Under the pieces are notes generated by a model. The model saw only the letters and a list, made by a program, of their open reading frames with translations. It did no database searches and was not told where the DNA came from. A stretch of 64,000 nucleotides of DNA, from assembly GCA_015689685.1 (NCBI GenBank), contig WVSL01000018.1, positions 22,129 through 86,128 of the forward strand, written 5' to 3'. The DNA is from Rhodobacterales bacterium HKCCE2091. Its GTDB lineage: Bacteria > Pseudomonadota > Alphaproteobacteria > Rhodobacterales > Rhodobacteraceae. The first letter of the stretch is position 1. Each line of letters starts with the position of its first letter. Below, piece by piece: positions 17,798-27,653 of this stretch. Both the position numbers and the translations under genes were made by a program.

Positions 17798-20700
17798 ATG
17801 ACCGATACGACGACGACCGGGCGGTGGGATTTCTGGGTCGACCGCGGCGGCACCTTCACCGACGTCGTCGGCCGCGCGCCCGATGGCAGCCTGCATCCGC
17901 TGAAGCTCCTGTCGGAGAACCCCGAGGCCTACGAGGATGCCGCGATCGAGGGCATCCGCCGCCTGCTGGACGGGGAGATCGACCCGGCGCGGATCGGTAC
18001 CGTCAAGATGGGCACCACCGTCGCGACCAACGCGCTCCTGGAGCGCAAGGGCGACCGCACGCTACTCGTCATCACCGAGGGCTTCCGCGACGCGCTTCGG
18101 ATCGCCTACCAGGCCCGGCCCGACATCTTCGCCAAGGAGATCCTGCTGCCCGAACAGCTCTACGATCGGGTCATCGAGGTGCCGGAACGCCTGCGCGCGG
18201 ACGGCGCGGTGGAGCGCGCGCTCGACGCCGGGAGCTTGCGCCCGGCGCTGGAGGCCGCGCGCGCGGACGGGATCGACGCGGTCGCGGTGGTGCTGATGCA
18301 CGCCTGGAAGAACCCCGCCCACGAGGCCGAGGTCGCGGCGCTGGTGCGCGAGACCGGGTTCGGCCAGGTCTCGGTCAGCCACGAGGTCAGCCCGCTGGTC
18401 AAGCTCGTGGGCCGGGGCGATACCACGGTGGTCGACGCCTACCTGTCGCCGATTCTGCGCCGCTACGTCGCCCGGGTCGCGGGCGTGCTCGGCGCGACGC
18501 CGGCGGGCGAGGCCGGGCCGACGCTGCAATTCATGATGTCGTCCGGGGGCATGACGGCGGCCGAGGCCTTCCAGGGCAAGGACGCGATCCTGTCGGGCCC
18601 CGCAGGCGGCGTCGTCGGCATGGTGGAAACCGCCGTGGACGCAGGCTTCAACAGGGTGATCGGCTTCGACATGGGCGGCACCTCGACCGACGTGGCGCAT
18701 TATGCGGGCGACTACGAACGCGCCTTCGACACCGAGGTCGCGGGCGTCCGCATCCGCGCGCCGATGATGCGGATCCACACGGTCGCGGCGGGGGGCGGGT
18801 CGATCCTGCACGCCGATCCCGGCCGGTTCCGGGTCGGGCCGGACAGCGCCGGCGCCAATCCCGGCCCCGCCTGCTACCGCCGCGGCGGGCCGCTGACGGT
18901 GACCGATGCCAACGTCATGCTCGGCAAGCTGCGCCCCGAGTTCTTCCCCCGCGTGTTCGGCCCCGACCAGGACGCGGCGCTCGACGCCGACGCGGTGGCG
19001 GCGAAGTTCGCGGAGATCGCCGAGGAAGAGGGCCGCCCGGCGGAGGAGATCGCCGAGGGCTTCCTGACCATCGCGATCGAGAACATGGCCAACGCGATCA
19101 AGAAGATCAGCGTGCAGCGGGGCTACGACGTGACGAAGTACCTGCTGAACGCCTTCGGCGGCGCGGCGGGCCAGCACGCGTGCCTAGTGGCCGATGCTCT
19201 GGGAATGGAGGCGGTGCTGATCCATCCGCTGTCGGGCCTCCTGTCGGCCTACGGCATCGGTCGCGCCACCGTTTCCGCGAGCCGCCAGAAGGCGCTGGTG
19301 GAACCGCTCGGGCGCGAAAGCCTCGACGCCGTCGCGGCGCTGGTGGCGGACCTGTCCGCCGCGGTGCGCGCGGATCTCTCCGCGCAGGGCGTCGATCCCA
19401 ACGCCGCCGCATTCGTCACCCGGCTGCAACTGCGCTACCAGGGCACCGACACCGCGCTGCCGGTCTCCTGGGACGGCGACCCGGAGGCCGCGCGGGCGGC
19501 GTTCGAGGCCGCGCACAAGGCGCAGTTCGGCTTCGTGTCGCCGGGCAAGCCGGTGACGATCGAGGCGGTGGAGATCGAGATGACCGAGGCCGCGACGGAT
19601 CGCGCCGCCACCCGCACCGCCGATGGCGCGGGCCGCGACGCGGCGTCGGACCGCACGGTGCCGGTCCATACCGGGGGCCGGCGGGTCGATGCCGCGGTGT
19701 TCCTGCGCGAGGCGCTGGCCCCCGGCGACCGGGTGCCGGGCCCCACGCTCATCATCGAGCCGAACCAGACCGTCGTCGTCGAACCGGGCTGGACCGCCGC
19801 GCTGACCGCGCGCGACGAGATCCTCGTGCGCCGCCACGAGCCGCTCGCCCGGACCAGCGCCGCCGGCACGACAGAGGCCGACCCGATCCTGCTGGAGGTC
19901 TTCAACAACCTGTTCATGAACATCGCCGAGCAGATGGGCGTGGCGCTTCAGAACACCGCGCATTCGGTCAACATCAAGGAACGGCTGGATTTCTCCTGCG
20001 CCGTCTTCGACCGCGACGGCGCGCTGGTGGCCAACGCGCCGCACATGCCGGTTCACCTGGGTTCGATGGACCGGAGCGTTGAGACCGTGATCCGGCTGAA
20101 CGCGGGGGCCATCCGGCCCGGCGACGTCTTCGCGCTGAACGCGCCTTACAACGGCGGCACGCACCTGCCCGACATCACCGTGGTCTCGCCGGTCTTCGAC
20201 GACGCCGGCGCGGAGATCCTGTTCTGGGTCGCCTCGCGCGGGCACCACGCCGATGTCGGCGGCACGGCGCCGGGGTCGATGACGCCGCTGGCGACGACCG
20301 TGGACGAGGAAGGGGTGCTGTTCGACAACTTCGTCATGGTCGAGGAGGGGACCTTCCGCGAGGAGGCGCTGCATCATCTTCTGACCGACCACCCGTATCC
20401 CGCCCGCAACCCGGCCCAGAACATCGCCGACCTGAAGGCGCAGGTCGCCGCCAACGAACGCGGCGCGGCGGAGCTTCGGCGGATGGTGTCGGAGTTCGGG
20501 CTGGACACCGTGCAGGCCTACATGGGTCACGTCCAGGACAACGCGGCGGAGGAGGTCCGGCGCCTGCTCGGGCGGCTAGAGGATTGCAGCTACGAGTACC
20601 CGACCGATACCGGGCAGGTGATCCGGGTGAAGATCACCGTGGACCGCGACGCGCGCGAGGCGGTGGTGGATTTCACCGGCACCTCCGACGCGGCCGAGAA

Positions 20701-21421
20701 CAACTTCAACGCGCCGGAGCCGGTGACGCGGGCGGCCGTGCTCTACTGTTTCCGCGTGATGGTGGAGGCTCCGATCCCGATGAACGCGGGGTGTTTGAGG
20801 CCGATCCGCATCGTTATCCCCGACGGATGCATGCTGAAGCCGTCCTATCCGCGCGCGGTGGTGGCCGGCAACGTCGAGACCTCGCAGCACGTCACCAACG
20901 CGATCTTCGGCGCGCTCGGCGCGATCGCCAACAGCCAGGGGACGATGAACAACCTGACCTTCGGCAACGATACCTACCAGTACTACGAGACAATCTGCTC
21001 GGGCTCGCCCGCGGGCGTGATGAACTCGGGCCGGGCCTTCGCCGGGACTTCGGGCGTGCATGTCCACATGACCAACTCGCGCCTGACCGACCCCGAGGTG
21101 CTGGAAATGCGGTTCCCGGTGCTGCTGGAGCATTTCGGCCTGCGCGAAGGCTCGGGCGGGCAGGGGGCCTGTCCTGCGGGCGACGGGACGGAACGTCGGC
21201 TGCGGTTCCTCGAACGGATGGACTGCGCGATCCTGTCCTCGCACCGGGCGACGCCGCCGCGGGGCATCGCGGGCGGCGGCGACGGGCAGGTCGGGCGGAC
21301 CGAGGTGCGGCGGTCGGACGGAACGGTGGAGGTGCTGCGCGCCTGTGACCAGACCGTGATCGAAGAGGGCGAGGCGGTGACGGTCGTCACGCCGACCGCG
21401 GGCGGCTACGGCGGGGCGTGA
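17798..21421 (+). CDS. Fused hydantoinase A/B-type 5-oxoprolinase
   Basis: This 1207-aa protein joins HyuA and HyuB in one chain, as in ATP-dependent 5-oxoprolinase. The N-terminal part has the ASKHA-type [26 protein letters not shown] and [12 protein letters not shown] phosphate-binding segments; the HyuB part starts near residue 700 and includes [13 protein letters not shown] and [10 protein letters not shown]. Members open 5-oxoproline, hydantoins or related cyclic amides with ATP. GGGGAG lies about 6 nt before the ATG at 17798. Divergent transcription from the TRAP operon suggests that the TRAP system imports its substrate. Confidence 0.88.
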   Translation: MTDTTTTGRWDFWVDRGGTFTDVVGRAPDGSLHPLKLLSENPEAYEDAAIEGIRRLLDGEIDPARIGTVKMGTTVATNALLERKGDRTLLVITEGFRDALRIAYQARPDIFAKEILLPEQLYDRVIEVPERLRADGAVERALDAGSLRPALEAARADGIDAVAVVLMHAWKNPAHEAEVAALVRETGFGQVSVSHEVSPLVKLVGRGDTTVVDAYLSPILRRYVARVAGVLGATPAGEAGPTLQFMMSSGGMTAAEAFQGKDAILSGPAGGVVGMVETAVDAGFNRVIGFDMGGTSTDVAHYAGDYERAFDTEVAGVRIRAPMMRIHTVAAGGGSILHADPGRFRVGPDSAGANPGPACYRRGGPLTVTDANVMLGKLRPEFFPRVFGPDQDAALDADAVAAKFAEIAEEEGRPAEEIAEGFLTIAIENMANAIKKISVQRGYDVTKYLLNAFGGAAGQHACLVADALGMEAVLIHPLSGLLSAYGIGRATVSASRQKALVEPLGRESLDAVAALVADLSAAVRADLSAQGVDPNAAAFVTRLQLRYQGTDTALPVSWDGDPEAARAAFEAAHKAQFGFVSPGKPVTIEAVEIEMTEAATDRAATRTADGAGRDAASDRTVPVHTGGRRVDAAVFLREALAPGDRVPGPTLIIEPNQTVVVEPGWTAALTARDEILVRRHEPLARTSAAGTTEADPILLEVFNNLFMNIAEQMGVALQNTAHSVNIKERLDFSCAVFDRDGALVANAPHMPVHLGSMDRSVETVIRLNAGAIRPGDVFALNAPYNGGTHLPDITVVSPVFDDAGAEILFWVASRGHHADVGGTAPGSMTPLATTVDEEGVLFDNFVMVEEGTFREEALHHLLTDHPYPARNPAQNIADLKAQVAANERGAAELRRMVSEFGLDTVQAYMGHVQDNAAEEVRRLLGRLEDCSYEYPTDTGQVIRVKITVDRDAREAVVDFTGTSDAAENNFNAPEPVTRAAVLYCFRVMVEAPIPMNAGCLRPIRIVIPDGCMLKPSYPRAVVAGNVETSQHVTNAIFGALGAIANSQGTMNNLTFGNDTYQYYETICSGSPAGVMNSGRAFAGTSGVHVHMTNSRLTDPEVLEMRFPVLLEHFGLREGSGGQGACPAGDGTERRLRFLERMDCAILSSHRATPPRGIAGGGDGQVGRTEVRRSDGTVEVLRACDQTVIEEGEAVTVVTPTAGGYGGA

Positions 21422-21431
21422 CGCCCCGCCG
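21409..21431. terminator. Hairpin at the end of the oxoprolinase gene
   Basis: A perfect 10-bp stem (CGGCGGGGCG and its complement) encloses the TGA stop codon as a 3-nt loop. It lies between the oxoprolinase gene and the convergent GST gene, whose stop is at 21440. No U-run is seen in either direction. It is a likely bidirectional transcription end. Confidence 0.55.
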
Positions 21432-21439
21432 CCCGCGCG

Positions 21440-22426
21440 TCACGCCGCTTTCCGGGCCATCGCGGCCGTGCGGTCGAGCAGCGCCTGAATATGCTCGGGC
21501 GCGTTCGGCCTGATCCGGAGCGGGTTCAGCGCCTTGATCGAGTAGTAGCCCGCGATGATGTGGTCCATGTCCACCGTTTCGCGCACGCCGGGCAGGGCCA
21601 GCATCCGCTCCAGGTAGGCCGACAGGCGCGGGTAATCGGCGATCCGCTTGCGGTTGGTCTTGAAGATGCCGTGGTAGGCGGCGTCGAACCGGACAAGGGT
21701 GACGAAGGTGCGGATGTCGGTCTCGGTCAGCCGGTCGCCGAAGAGGTAGTCGCCGGTCAGCCGCGCCTCCAGCGTGTCGAGCATGGCAAAGACGCCCTCC
21801 ACCGCCTCGTCGTAGGCCTCCTGCGAGCTTGCGAACCCGGCCTTGTAGACCCCGTTGTTGAGCCGGTCGTAGATCTCGGCGTTGAGCGCGTCGATCTCCG
21901 CTTCCAGGTCCGGCGGGCAGAGCCGCGGGCCGGTCGCGCCGATCCCGTCGAAGGCGGTGTCGAACATGCGCAGGATGTCGGCGCTTTCGTTGTTCACCAT
22001 CACGTTCTGCTTCATGTCCCAGAGCACCGGAACCGTCGCACGGCCGGTGAAATGCGGGTCGGCGCGGGTGTAGATCTCGTGCATGTAGCCCGCGCCGAAC
22101 AGCGGATCCGCGTCCGCACCCTCGGCCCCGCCGAAGCGCCAGCCCTGGTCGGTCAGGACCGGGTTCACCACGGTCACCGGGATCATGTCCTCAAGCCCCT
22201 TGAGGCTCCGGGCGATCAGCGTGCGCGAGGCCCAGGGGCAGATCAGCGCGGCGTAGAGCCGGTAGCGCCCGGCCTCGGCCTCGAACCCGCCGTCGCCGGT
22301 GGGGCCGGGGCGGCCATCGGGGGTGATCCAGTTGCGGAAGCTCGACACCTGCCGCACGAAGCGGCCCTTCTCGTCGGCCTTCTGCACCGGCTGCCAGTTC
22401 TCGACCCATTTGCCGTCTACGAGCAT
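21440..22426 (-). CDS. Glutathionyl-hydroquinone reductase (YqjG/ECM4-type glutathione transferase)
   Basis: This 328-aa protein is a Xi-class glutathione transferase. The catalytic cysteine is C63 in LICPWASR, the typical CPWA motif; the N-terminal VRQVSSFRNWIT segment and the C-terminal helical domain with YLFGDRLTETDIRTFVTLVRFD also match. It reduces glutathionyl-hydroquinones using glutathione in the cytosol. It is the last gene of a four-gene operon with an extradiol dioxygenase, a DoxX protein and an NAD(P)-binding protein, a set that fits quinone or aromatic-compound stress. Confidence 0.92.
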   Translation of the reverse strand: MLVDGKWVENWQPVQKADEKGRFVRQVSSFRNWITPDGRPGPTGDGGFEAEAGRYRLYAALICPWASRTLIARSLKGLEDMIPVTVVNPVLTDQGWRFGGAEGADADPLFGAGYMHEIYTRADPHFTGRATVPVLWDMKQNVMVNNESADILRMFDTAFDGIGATGPRLCPPDLEAEIDALNAEIYDRLNNGVYKAGFASSQEAYDEAVEGVFAMLDTLEARLTGDYLFGDRLTETDIRTFVTLVRFDAAYHGIFKTNRKRIADYPRLSAYLERMLALPGVRETVDMDHIIAGYYSIKALNPLRIRPNAPEHIQALLDRTAAMARKAA

Positions 22427-22438
22427 GTCCGTTCCTCC

Positions 22439-23266
22439 TCAGGCCGCGTCGTGGAACACGAAGGACCGCATCGAGACCGAGCCGAGGTCGATCGCGTCCG
22501 TCATGAAGGTCAGCTCGTCGCGGTCGTCGGACGCCCCGGCGATGGTCAGCGCGGGCAGGTAGTGGTCGACCGTCGGATGGGCCATGCGCAGGAGCGTGCC
22601 GAGCCCGTCGCTGTCGGCCAGCGCGGCGAAGTCGCGGTCGGTGAGCCGGTCGGCGAACAGCGTGTCGAAGGCCAGCGCGAAATCCTGCGGCCGGCCGCCG
22701 GGGCGCATCGCGCGCAGGTTGTGGACCACGTTGCCGGAGCCGAGGATCAGCACGCCGCGATCGCGAAGCTGCGACAGGGTGCGCCCGATCTCGAGCTGGT
22801 AGTCGAGCCCGCGGGTCATGTCGATGGAGACCTGGAACACCGGCACGTCGGCACCGGGATAGAGGAACTTCAGCACCGCCCAGGCGCCGTGATCGAGGCC
22901 CCAGGTGTCGTCCTCCGCGCCGTGGTGGCTGGCGAGCAGCGTCGCCACTTCGCGGGCCAGCGCCGGGTCGCCGGGGGCGGGGTAGGTTTCGCGGTAGAGC
23001 GCCTCGGGGAAGCCGTAGAAGTCATGGATCGTCTTCGGCATGGCCGACACGTCGACGAGCGTTGTGCCGCGGGTCATCCAGTGCGCGGAGACCACCAGGA
23101 TCGCCGCGGGGCGCGGCAGCGTCTGGCCTAGCGCGGTCCAGGCGCGGCTGTATTCGGTATCCTCGATCGCGTTCATCGGGCTGCCGTGGCCGAGGAACAC
23201 GAGCGGCATCCGGTCGGTCGGCGCGAGGCTGTCGCGGAGCCGGGCAAGGGCCTGTGCGGTCGACAT
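22439..23266 (-). CDS. Class III extradiol ring-opening dioxygenase (LigB/DODA, YgiD-like)
   Basis: This 275-aa protein has the metal-binding histidines of the DODA family: FLGHGSPMNAI, VVSAHWMT, GNVVHNLRAM and HPTVDHYLPAL. Members cleave catechol-type rings such as DOPA, or their function is unknown (YgiD). The ATG at 23266 has GGAGA upstream (AAGGAGAGACCCG). It sits between the DoxX and GST genes in a probable four-gene operon driven from the LysR-controlled promoter. Confidence 0.88.
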   Translation of the reverse strand: MSTAQALARLRDSLAPTDRMPLVFLGHGSPMNAIEDTEYSRAWTALGQTLPRPAAILVVSAHWMTRGTTLVDVSAMPKTIHDFYGFPEALYRETYPAPGDPALAREVATLLASHHGAEDDTWGLDHGAWAVLKFLYPGADVPVFQVSIDMTRGLDYQLEIGRTLSQLRDRGVLILGSGNVVHNLRAMRPGGRPQDFALAFDTLFADRLTDRDFAALADSDGLGTLLRMAHPTVDHYLPALTIAGASDDRDELTFMTDAIDLGSVSMRSFVFHDAA

Positions 23267-23331
23267 CGGGTCTCTCCTTGGATCAGGTTCGGGGCGGCGC
23301 CCGGGCCGCCCCGCGTCGGTTTCGCGGGCGT

Positions 23332-23754
23332 TCAGGCGAACTGGCCGAGCAGCCGGTCCAGACCGGGGATCCGGAGCGCGTAGGCCCCGGCGCCGAGGAA
23401 GGCGATGGCGACCTGGACGACGATCCAGAACACCGTGAATTCCCATCCGCCGCCTTCGGCCGAGAACAGCCAGCCGTTGCCGGCATGGACCCAGGTCGCG
23501 CCGATCAGCACCGGGATCAGCGCCACCGCCACGATGCGCGTGGCGACACCGGCGATCAGGGCGAGGCCGCCGGCGATCTCGGCCAGGATGGTCAGGTAGG
23601 CGAGGGCGCCGGGCAGGCCGAGGCTCTCGAAGTAGCCGACGGTGCCGGGAATGGTGAAGACGTTCACCTTCAGAAGCCCGTGGGCGAGGAACAGCGCGCC
23701 GGCCGAGATGCGAAGAAGGGCGGCGGCGATGTCTGCGTTGGATTGGCGGGTCAT
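23332..23754 (-). CDS. DoxX family membrane protein
   Basis: This 140-aa protein has four hydrophobic helices with the DoxX pattern: RISAGALFLAHGLLKV near the N-terminus, LAEIAGGLALIAGVATRI in the middle and WIVVQVAIAFLGAGAYAL at the end. DoxX proteins are small inner-membrane proteins linked to oxidative or thiol stress, often next to dioxygenases. AGGAGACACGAC lies upstream of the start. It belongs to the operon 24366-21440. Confidence 0.87.
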   Translation of the reverse strand: MTRQSNADIAAALLRISAGALFLAHGLLKVNVFTIPGTVGYFESLGLPGALAYLTILAEIAGGLALIAGVATRIVAVALIPVLIGATWVHAGNGWLFSAEGGGWEFTVFWIVVQVAIAFLGAGAYALRIPGLDRLLGQFA

Positions 23755-23790
23755 GTCGTGTCTCCTTGCGGTCGGGTCAGGACGGTCGGG

Positions 23791-24366
23791 TCAGGCGGCG
23801 AGCCACTGCGGTGCGATCTCGACGCCGCGGCCGAGCACGTAGCCGAACTGGATGTTGAGGAAGCCGAGCGGCTCCAGGTAGCGGGCGTTCTTCAGCGGCC
23901 CGGCGTCGACCGGCGCGAGGCCGAGGTCGGCGGCCAGCCGTTTCACCCGCTCGCGCGCCAGTTCGTCATCCGCGGCGACGAAGGTCTGCAGCGGGTTGCC
24001 CGCGATCCGGAGACCGGCGGCGTAGTGCTGCGCGAAGATGGTGTTGAACGCCTTGACCACCGTCGCGCCGGGCAGGAGCGCGGCGATCTCCTCGGCGGCC
24101 GAGGTGTCGTGCCCGACCGAGAGGCCGGAGAAGTCGGCGTTGACCGGGTTCGACACGTCGATGACGAGCTTGCCGGTGAAATCGGCCCGCCCCGCGATGT
24201 CCGCGGCCGCGCCGAACGGGGTCGCCAGGATCACCGCGTCGGCTGCCGCGACGGCGGGGGCGAGGTCGTCGTCGTGACCGAGCGTGGTCACGTCGTGGTC
24301 CGTGCGGGCGAAGGCGGCAGCGAGCCCGCTACCCACGTTCCCGTTTCCGATGATTGCGATCTTCAT
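23791..24366 (-). CDS. NAD(P)-binding reductase, F420-dependent NADP reductase-like
   Basis: This 191-aa Rossmann-fold protein starts MKIAIIGNGNVGSGLAAAF, with the GxGxxG dinucleotide motif. It continues with VILATPFGA, VIDVSNPVN and VVKAFNTIFAQ, as in YdjA/F420-NADP oxidoreductase-like proteins (PF03807). It is the first gene of the quinone-stress operon and starts about 50 bp from the LysR box. The electron carrier cannot be determined; F420 is unlikely in this group, and NADPH is probable. Confidence 0.85.
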   Translation of the reverse strand: MKIAIIGNGNVGSGLAAAFARTDHDVTTLGHDDDLAPAVAAADAVILATPFGAAADIAGRADFTGKLVIDVSNPVNADFSGLSVGHDTSAAEEIAALLPGATVVKAFNTIFAQHYAAGLRIAGNPLQTFVAADDELARERVKRLAADLGLAPVDAGPLKNARYLEPLGFLNIQFGYVLGRGVEIAPQWLAA

Positions 24367-24413
24367 GTCTCAGTCCTCCGTGCCGGCCGCACCGGGCGGC
24401 CTCGTGATGACGG

Positions 24414-24436
24414 GAAGGTAGGCGAGGGTTACCTTC
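24414..24436. promoter_or_regulatory. LysR-type box (T-N11-A inverted repeat)
   Basis: Perfect 7-bp arms, GAAGGTA and TACCTTC, flank 9 nt and place T419 and A431 in the T-N11-A arrangement typical of LysR regulators. The site lies in the 126-bp divergent region between the NAD(P)-binding reductase gene (start 24366) and the LysR gene (start 24493). It is well placed for activation of the stress operon and autoregulation. Confidence 0.7.
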
Positions 24437-24492
24437 AACGAAATGGCGACTTTGTTGATTGACTATCCGTGATTTGTTCCGAATATCGCGGG

Positions 24493-25389
24493 ATGGACGT
24501 GACCGACGAACTTCGCGCCTTCGTGGCGACCGCGCAGACCGGATCCTTCACCGCCGCGGCCGACCAGCTCGGCGTGTCGAACCGGCTGACCTCGAAATAC
24601 GTGGCGGAGCTGGAGGCGCGGCTCGGCGTAAGGCTGTTCCAGCGCACCACGCGGCGGGTGGGCCTGACCGCGGCGGGGGAGGACCTGCTGGCGCGCGCGC
24701 CCGCGCTGCTCGACGATCTCGACGACCTGCTCGCCGAGGTGTCAGAGGGCTCGCGCGGGTTCGGCGGCACCATCCGGGTCTCCGCGCCGGTGACCTTCGG
24801 CGAGATCCACGTCGCCGGGATGCTCGGCCGGTTCGCGGCGGCGAACCCCGACCTCGTCATCGACCTGCGGCTGTCCGACCGCTACGCCGACCTCGCCGGC
24901 GAGGGCATCGACCTCGCGATCCGGATCGGGCGGTCCGACATGCTGTCGGTGAAGTCGCGCAAGCTCGGCGCGTTCCGCTCGCTGGTGGTGGCGAGCCCGG
25001 GCTACATCGCGCAGCACGGCGCGCCCGAAACCCCCGAGGCGCTGGCCGGACGCGCCTGCATCGTCGACACCAACCGCCGCGCCCCCCGGCGCTGGACCTT
25101 CCGCCGCGACGGGGCGGAGCACGTCGCGGCGATCGAGGGGCGCTTCCAGGTCAATTCCGCCCGCGCCGCCGCCGCGCTGGCCGAGGCGGGGCTGGGCATC
25201 GCCTACGCGCCGCGCTTCGCGCTCGGCGAGGCGCTGGCGGCCGGGACGCTTGTTCCGGTGCTGGAGGACTACGAGAGCGAGCCCGTGCCGGTCGCCGCCG
25301 TCTACCTCGAAGGCCGCACCCTGCCGCGCAAGGTGCGCGCGCTGATCGACTTCGCGGCGGAGGACATCCGCGCATCGGGGATGCTCTGA
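24493..25389 (+). CDS. LysR-family transcriptional regulator
   Basis: This 298-aa protein has the LysR helix-turn-helix at the N-terminus (FVATAQTGSFTAAADQLGVSNRLTSKYVAELE) and a periplasmic-binding-protein-like effector domain from about residue 90, with VRIS-type APVTFGEIHVAGMLGRF and GIDLAIRIG. The ATG at 24493 gives the usual N-terminus; the open frame begins 8 codons earlier. It is divergent from the reductase/DoxX/dioxygenase/GST operon and very likely controls it through the box at 24414-24436, perhaps in response to a quinone. Confidence 0.93.
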   Translation: MDVTDELRAFVATAQTGSFTAAADQLGVSNRLTSKYVAELEARLGVRLFQRTTRRVGLTAAGEDLLARAPALLDDLDDLLAEVSEGSRGFGGTIRVSAPVTFGEIHVAGMLGRFAAANPDLVIDLRLSDRYADLAGEGIDLAIRIGRSDMLSVKSRKLGAFRSLVVASPGYIAQHGAPETPEALAGRACIVDTNRRAPRRWTFRRDGAEHVAAIEGRFQVNSARAAAALAEAGLGIAYAPRFALGEALAAGTLVPVLEDYESEPVPVAAVYLEGRTLPRKVRALIDFAAEDIRASGML

Positions 25390-25625
25390 CGGCCGCCATC
25401 CCGCGCCCGGTCTCCGGCGCCGCTGTCTCCCGCGAAGTGCGGGATTTCGCACACAGGCGCGAACCTATCCCTGCGGAAGCATTGCAGAACCGCGCCCGGT
25501 CCCCCACATCTGGCGTCACCCGCGCGCCCGGCCGGTCCGGACCCGACCCCCGCCGGGACGAGACCCCGACCCAGTATCCCGGCCGAGCGGCGCTTGGCCC
25601 GGACGGACAGGCAGGAGCACGGCCC

Positions 25626-26597
25626 ATGACCAAGCCCGACGTTCTCGTGATCCTGCCGGTGCGGCCCGGCGGGATGGACCGTCTCGGCGCGGCCTACACC
25701 CTGCACCGTTACGACGAGGCCTCGGACAAGGCGGCGTTCCTCGCCGAGCGCGGCCCGCGTTGCCGCGCGGTCGTCACCAACGGCCATGCCGACCTGACGG
25801 CGGAGATGCTGAACCACCTGCCGAACCTGGAAATCGTGGCCTGCGGGTCCGCCGGGTTCGACCAGATCGACGTGGAGGCCCTGAAGGCGCGGGGCATCGC
25901 CTTCACCAACACCTCGGCCGCGCTGGCCGACGACGTCGCCGATACCGCGCTGATGCTGATGCTGGCCGGGCGGCGGCATCTCGTGGCGGGGCACGACTAC
26001 GTCCGGTCGGGCGACTGGGCGCGGAAGGGGGCCTACCCGCTCCTGTCGTCGACGCGGGGCAAGCGGGCGGGGATCGTCGGGCTCGGCCAGATTGGATCCG
26101 CCATCGCGGCGCGGTTCGAGCCGCTGGAGCTCCAGCTCGGCTATACCTCGCGCAGCCGCAAGGACAGCCCCTACGAATGGTTCGAGGACGCGACCGCGCT
26201 GGCGGCGTGGTCCGACATCCTCGTGCTCGCGCTGCCCGGCGGGGCGGAAACCGACGGCTTGATCGGCCGCGCGGTTCTCGACGCGCTCGGCCCGCAGGGC
26301 ACGCTGGTCAACATCGCGCGCGGGTCTGTGGTGGACGAGGAGGCGCTGATCGCCGCTCTGGCCGACGGGCGGCTCGGCCACGCCGCGCTCGACGTGTTCC
26401 GAAGCGAACCCGATCCTGACCCGCGACTGACCGCGCTGCCGAACGTCACGCTCTACCCGCACCACGCCAGCGGAACGGTCGAAACGCGGGAGGCGATGTC
26501 GGACCTCGTGGTCGACAACCTCGACGCGCATTTCGCGGGCCGGCCGCTCCTGTCGCCGGTCTACGACCTGCCGGCGGCGCGGACCCGGACGGCCTGA
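25626..26597 (+). CDS. D-2-hydroxyacid dehydrogenase (glyoxylate/hydroxypyruvate reductase-like)
   Basis: This 323-aa NAD(P)-dependent enzyme has the dinucleotide motif GIVGLGQIG near residue 155 and the catalytic set: Arg in NIARGSVVDE, Glu in FRSEPDPDPR and His in YPHHASGT. The substrate side has VVTNGHADLTAEML and CGSAGFDQID. CAGGAGC precedes the ATG at 25626. It reduces or oxidises 2-oxo/2-hydroxy acids; hydroxypyruvate or glyoxylate is the usual substrate for this subgroup. Upstream, 236 bp separate it from the LysR gene and hold nothing I recognise. Confidence 0.88.
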   Translation: MTKPDVLVILPVRPGGMDRLGAAYTLHRYDEASDKAAFLAERGPRCRAVVTNGHADLTAEMLNHLPNLEIVACGSAGFDQIDVEALKARGIAFTNTSAALADDVADTALMLMLAGRRHLVAGHDYVRSGDWARKGAYPLLSSTRGKRAGIVGLGQIGSAIAARFEPLELQLGYTSRSRKDSPYEWFEDATALAAWSDILVLALPGGAETDGLIGRAVLDALGPQGTLVNIARGSVVDEEALIAALADGRLGHAALDVFRSEPDPDPRLTALPNVTLYPHHASGTVETREAMSDLVVDNLDAHFAGRPLLSPVYDLPAARTRTA

Positions 26598-26602
26598 GCG
26601 CG

Positions 26603-27634
26603 ATGGCCCGTTATTTCTTCTGGCCGGTCGCGTTCACGATCCTCGGGCTGGTGCTCGCCTTCTTCCTCGGCTTCTGGTCGACCGGGACATGGGGCGGGGC
26701 GCTGTCGTTCCTGCTGATCGGAACGGTGCTGGCGATCCTCGAGATCTCGCTCAGCTTCGACAACGCCATCGTCAACGCCAACAAGCTGAAGGACATGACG
26801 CCGGAATGGCAGCAGCGGTTCCTGACCTGGGGGATCCTGATCGCGGTCTTCGGGATGCGGATCGTGTTCCCGCTCGCCGTCGTCGTCATCGCCGCGCAGG
26901 TCGGCCCGCTCGAGGCGATCGTGATGGCCGCGCGGCACCCGCAGGACTACGCCCGCATCATGGGGGACGCGCATGTTTCCATCGCGGCCTTCGGTGGCAC
27001 CTTCCTGATGATGGTCGCGCTCAGCTACTTCATCGACGAGGACAAGGAGATCGACTGGGTCTGCGCGGTCGAATCCCGCCTGCGGTCCTGGGCGACGATC
27101 CGGGGGCTCGAGATCGTCCTCGTCCTCGGCCTCGCGCTCGCGTTCGCGGTCTCGCTGCCAGGCGGGGAGGGCCCCGAATTCCTGTTCGCCGCTGTCTGCG
27201 GTCTGCTGACCTTCCTGCTCGTGGAGGTGCTCGGGCACATCCTCGATTCCACCGGCGAGGCGCAGAAGGCGGCGGCGAGCGGCGGTCTTGGCGCGTTCCT
27301 GTACCTTGAGGTTCTTGATGCGAGCTTTTCCTTCGACGGGGTGATCGGCGCCTTCGCGCTGACCCAGAACCTGTTCCTGATCGCGATCGGCCTCGGCATC
27401 GGCGCGTTCTACGTCCGCGCCATGACGATCATGCTGGTGCGGAAGAAGACGCTGACGCAGTTCCGCTACCTCGAACACGGCGCGTTCTACTCGATCCTCG
27501 CGCTGTCGCTCATCATGTTCGGCAACTCGATCTGGCACATCCACGAGATGGTGACCGGCCTCGTCGGCGCCGGGCTGATCGGTCTCGCGCTGGTGTCCTC
27601 GCTGCGCCACAACCGGGCAGCCGAGGGGCGCTGA
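26603..27634 (+). CDS. DUF475 integral membrane protein (TerC-like)
   Basis: This 343-aa protein has about nine hydrophobic helices and the TerC/DUF475 hallmarks: LEISLSFDNAIVNANKL near residue 50 and LDASFSFDGVIGAFALTQN near residue 240, each with an acidic residue inside a helix. The family is related to tellurium-resistance TerC and to metal exporters. It begins 5 nt after the dehydrogenase stop, so it may be co-transcribed. Function is not established; metal-ion handling is a reasonable inference. Confidence 0.85.
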   Translation: MARYFFWPVAFTILGLVLAFFLGFWSTGTWGGALSFLLIGTVLAILEISLSFDNAIVNANKLKDMTPEWQQRFLTWGILIAVFGMRIVFPLAVVVIAAQVGPLEAIVMAARHPQDYARIMGDAHVSIAAFGGTFLMMVALSYFIDEDKEIDWVCAVESRLRSWATIRGLEIVLVLGLALAFAVSLPGGEGPEFLFAAVCGLLTFLLVEVLGHILDSTGEAQKAAASGGLGAFLYLEVLDASFSFDGVIGAFALTQNLFLIAIGLGIGAFYVRAMTIMLVRKKTLTQFRYLEHGAFYSILALSLIMFGNSIWHIHEMVTGLVGAGLIGLALVSSLRHNRAAEGR

Positions 27635-27653
27635 GGCGGGGCAGGGCGCTCTT

